A DNA stretch of 64,000 bases from assembly GCA_013365325.1 (NCBI GenBank), contig JABVXV010000169.1, forward strand, positions 62,001-126,000. Direction: 5' to 3'. The notes beneath the pieces were generated by a model, which saw nothing but the letters and a program-made list of their open reading frames with translations, did no database searches and was not told the origin of the DNA. Each line of letters starts with the position of its first letter. Position 1 is the first letter of the stretch. A program made the translations under genes and the position numbers. Shown in pieces: positions 61,229 through 64,000 of this stretch. Source of the DNA: Dipetalonema caudispina (lineage: Eukaryota > Nematoda > Chromadorea > Rhabditida > Onchocercidae).

Positions 61229-61939
61229 CTATTTGCATGTATGAACAAGAACTTTCTCCGTGCATGTTTTACATTTCACGGAGCAGCACCAAACAAATTT
61301 GCAATGACACTGCACCGTACGTATTTCCTCTTTTGTATTGTAACCACGGCCACAGCACAATAGATCGCAACTATCCGAATTAAGTGATGATTGATTACAT
61401 TCTCGGCCATGTGTACCGAGGATACCTGGAAAATTTGGCTTTTCATCTGTTTTATAATATAGTATAGTAGGAGTAGGATAAATTGTATAACGGAAAGTTG
61501 AAGATATTATTACTTCAGTGAATTCCTTTTTTTTTTTTTGATTGAGACTTGAAACTTTGTTTGGAAAAAAAAAAAGCCAAAACTTAACCTTTTTTCAATT
61601 AATGAATTTTAAATACGATTGTTTTTGTTTCCACAATATTAGATGAAAAATGACGTACGTCAATATTTGAACATTATAAAAATTTCCCAAATAATGTATT
61701 ATTATTTATTTTGAATGATTTTTTTGCTTCTGCTTAATATTCAAAAATTTTTGAATAAATTGTTTAGAAAAATTTACCTTCAGCATCATTCCGCTCACAA
61801 TAGTTCGGTGATTTGTTAATGTAGGCGATCTCATTTCCACGTAATGGTTTTTTTCTTTCTGAACGTTCTTTCCTTCGTAAACGTTTTTTTGCCCTTTTTG
61901 CTACCTTTAATTCCATTACTTAATATGAGCTTTAACAAC

Positions 61940-61974
<35 letters not shown>

Positions 61975-64000
61975 CCTGAACAACTACAAATTTATGAAAA
62001 AAGTGTAGCTTTCCGAACAAACGCACAATATTTTTACAAACTACTTTTTTAAGCATCCGGAATTTGCTACCGTCTAAACTAATTACAAACAATATTTCTC
62101 CGGTTTTCAGTTAAAATCATTTGTAAAGTTTAAAAATTATCAAAGATCGAAGGTAAGATAAGATCCTTTCTTTAATTTGACTAATAATTCCCTCTTGTTT
62201 TCAGTGAAGTGATAACATCGTCACAGTTACCGCTTATGTTACCGATAGAATTTTCTCATTTTTCAAACCTTAATCAGTATTTGTTACCTTTATCAGACAG
62301 ATGATTTGTCTCTTTCCTTGTTAGCCAAATTATGTATTGTAATTTTCCGCCTATTTCTTAACCCTTAATAGTTTATTGTTTACATAATTTAACTACTTGT
62401 AATGTCTCTTAAAATATTATACAATTTTAATCATTATATTTCAGCATTTATCTTTATATTTCAGTTTTTTCTTTTTTCTTTTTTTTTGTCGACATTCTAA
62501 AAAACCTTATTATATCTTAATCTTTTCTTTGAAAAAACAAATCATTTTATTATTTTTTCATTTGCAAACATTAATATTTTAAATCTGACAATCTCATCAG
62601 TTAAGGGAAAATAATAGTGAAACTTGGAAGTCCATTTGACGGACTGTTCGCAAATTTGAATATCCTAAACTGTAAATAGAAAAATGATACCTGAACGGCA
62701 AAATGATTATAGCGTTGTTTCAGCATTTCACCAATTTCTGCAAACCTGGGCATTTGTAGCCAGCAAGTTTTAAACTCGCATGAACCACTAACACCATGAC
62801 ATCGACATTGCTTGCGCATATTTTGGACAATTGCCTAAAATAATTCAATTTTTCCCTTTTTTTTCTTTTCTTTCTTTTCTTAATTCATTGATATCTAATT
62901 TAAAATTTATGAAAAATTCAATCATTTGTCGATATACGTTTATGTATGTAAAATGTAACTTAACGTACTTCACGACCGACAAAATTGTTATGAAGATTCA
63001 TTAGATGTCTTATATCACGATCTTTCTCGTATTGCTCCCGTTCAAAACGATCCAGGAATTGCTTGGCAAAATGAACACCATATTTGGAATTATCCGAACA
63101 ACCACCCCATGAGAATTTTTCTCGTCCCATTGCACTTGCATGATCCTGAAACTTCGATTTCTACAGTACAGTATATTCAACATTTTGCATCCAATAATTA
63201 AAAAGTTAAATCACTTCTAAGTGTTTGTTAAATTACATTTTATGCTCAGGCTAATTTTAATTGAACTTCAAGAAACCCAATATATTTATCTTATACTAAT
63301 GATGCATTACCACATCTGTATTTCAATTAAATTGAAACATTGAGTTAAACGGCTTAACTTTTATGATTTATCGTTTTATATGCTTAAAAAAAAAAGAAGA
63401 AAATGCAATAAGGAAGAAGAAAACTTATGGTCTTTATAATAACGCTTAACGGATACTGTACCATGAAATGAAATTTATTATTTCCAAATTTAATGTTAAA
63501 AGACTATCAAGTTCTTTTTGTACTGATATTTCAAAAAAAATTTTAGTTACTCAAGTAAACAGTAGCGTATTATTATGATTCTTGGTAACAGCACGTATTC
63601 AATATTTAAAATATTCGAAATTTTAAAATCTTTAAGAAGAAAAGAAAATGAACTAAATCTGTATATCGTTGTCCGCCTGGTTGACTGTCACAACCGCATT
63701 CCGTTAAATTACCAGCACTGCATCCTTTCGTGATAGCATGTACAATACCCGCGCTGGCAACGGCTGAGATAAATGCCGTCTCTCTATTTCCTGTCATGCG
63801 AAAAAACAAAAAAACATTTTTTAAAATCTAAATTTATTTTTCAAAAAGAAAAAAAACATTAAAGTTAAAATAATTTGAAATTTATTGTTAATTTAAATTG
63901 CAAATTTTTTAAATCAAGCAAAATATCCGTTTCTCAATGTACATACCAGCTCGAAGTGTCTGTCCTAGCAAATCCTGAAAACCATTTGCGGATACATTCG
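61229..64000 (-). CDS. Wnt ligand, 3' part (partial)
   Basis: Secreted, lipid-modified Wnt signalling protein binding Frizzled receptors. Exons (- strand): 64000-63947 (cut by the window edge), 63790-63654, 63145-62969, 62834-62691, 61904-61778, 61425-61229 (stop TAG). Recognisable: [46 protein letters not shown]; the lipidation site CHGVSGSC followed by EFKTCW; SPNYC; and the Cys-rich end [19 protein letters not shown] and VHTCK. About 260 residues are present; signal peptide and N-terminus lie beyond 64000. The middle resembles Wnt4 and the C-terminus Wnt16, so I leave the subfamily open (C. elegans has cwn-1, cwn-2, egl-20, lin-44, mom-2). Two borders are weak: the donor at 63654 (gttcat) and the AAG acceptor at 61905, which follows a poly(A) stretch instead of a pyrimidine tract. 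Confidence 0.95.
61942..61974. repeat. Poly(T) run of 33 bases
   Basis: Lies in the Wnt intron just upstream (in - strand terms) of the exon at 61904, where it reads as poly(A). Similar runs occur near 58558-58583 and 60247-60266. Confidence 0.85.

Noticed and set aside
1..64000. tRNA, rRNA, spliced-leader RNA, CRISPR array or intact transposon
   Set aside because: No B-box-like tRNA core in a plausible fold, no rRNA-like stretch, no canonical spliced-leader sequence, no regular spacer array, and no transposase or terminal repeats were found by eye.

Overview
The window looks like nuclear DNA of a parasitic nematode, probably a spirurid (filarial-type) worm. It is strongly AT-rich, with long T/A runs and TA microsatellites. 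Genes are split into many small exons, with nematode-style tttcag acceptors, some lying only a few bases before a start codon, as expected for spliced-leader trans-splicing. Gene content is animal developmental and cell-biology machinery (WASP, Germ cell-less, NELF-A, Tob/BTG, a GT43 glucuronosyltransferase, a Wnt). Nothing bacterial, viral or CRISPR-like was seen. The species is an inference.

Left arm, + strand (about 0.9-19 kb): three complete genes in a row. They are a WASP-family Arp2/3 activator (872-4560, 10 exons, 577 aa), a Germ cell-less BTB protein (6499-10980, 11 exons, 462 aa) and NELF-A, a subunit of the RNA polymerase II pausing factor (14710-18910, 11 exons, 547 aa). NELF-A is notable because Caenorhabditis elegans is known for lacking NELF.

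Middle (about 21-54 kb): a small three-exon gene (21723-27778) encodes a secreted, cysteine-rich protein with a hydrophobic C-terminal tail, possibly GAS1/GFR-like. On the - strand lies a Tob/BTG-family gene (37851-32897; the C. elegans relative is fog-3) with an unusually long Met/Pro/Gln/Ser repeat tail, a GC-AG intron, and a one-base frameshift in its BTG domain as read here. Around it on the + strand, phase-compatible exons (38584-53598, perhaps starting at 29703) outline an unrecognised gene with one intron of about 12.5 kb. If the far-upstream first exon is real, the Tob gene is nested in its intron on the opposite strand.

Right arm (about 55-64 kb): a GT43 beta-1,3-glucuronosyltransferase (55227-58936, 7 exons, 305 aa, + strand) faces the 3' part of a Wnt gene (- strand, 64000-61229, running off the window) in convergent orientation.

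Genes were assembled exon by exon from splice sites, reading phase and remembered family motifs. No searches or alignments were run, so exon borders are predictions. Several genes concern germline or development (Germ cell-less, Tob, Wnt), but I see no evidence that they work as a cluster; spacing is kilobases and there is no sign of an operon.
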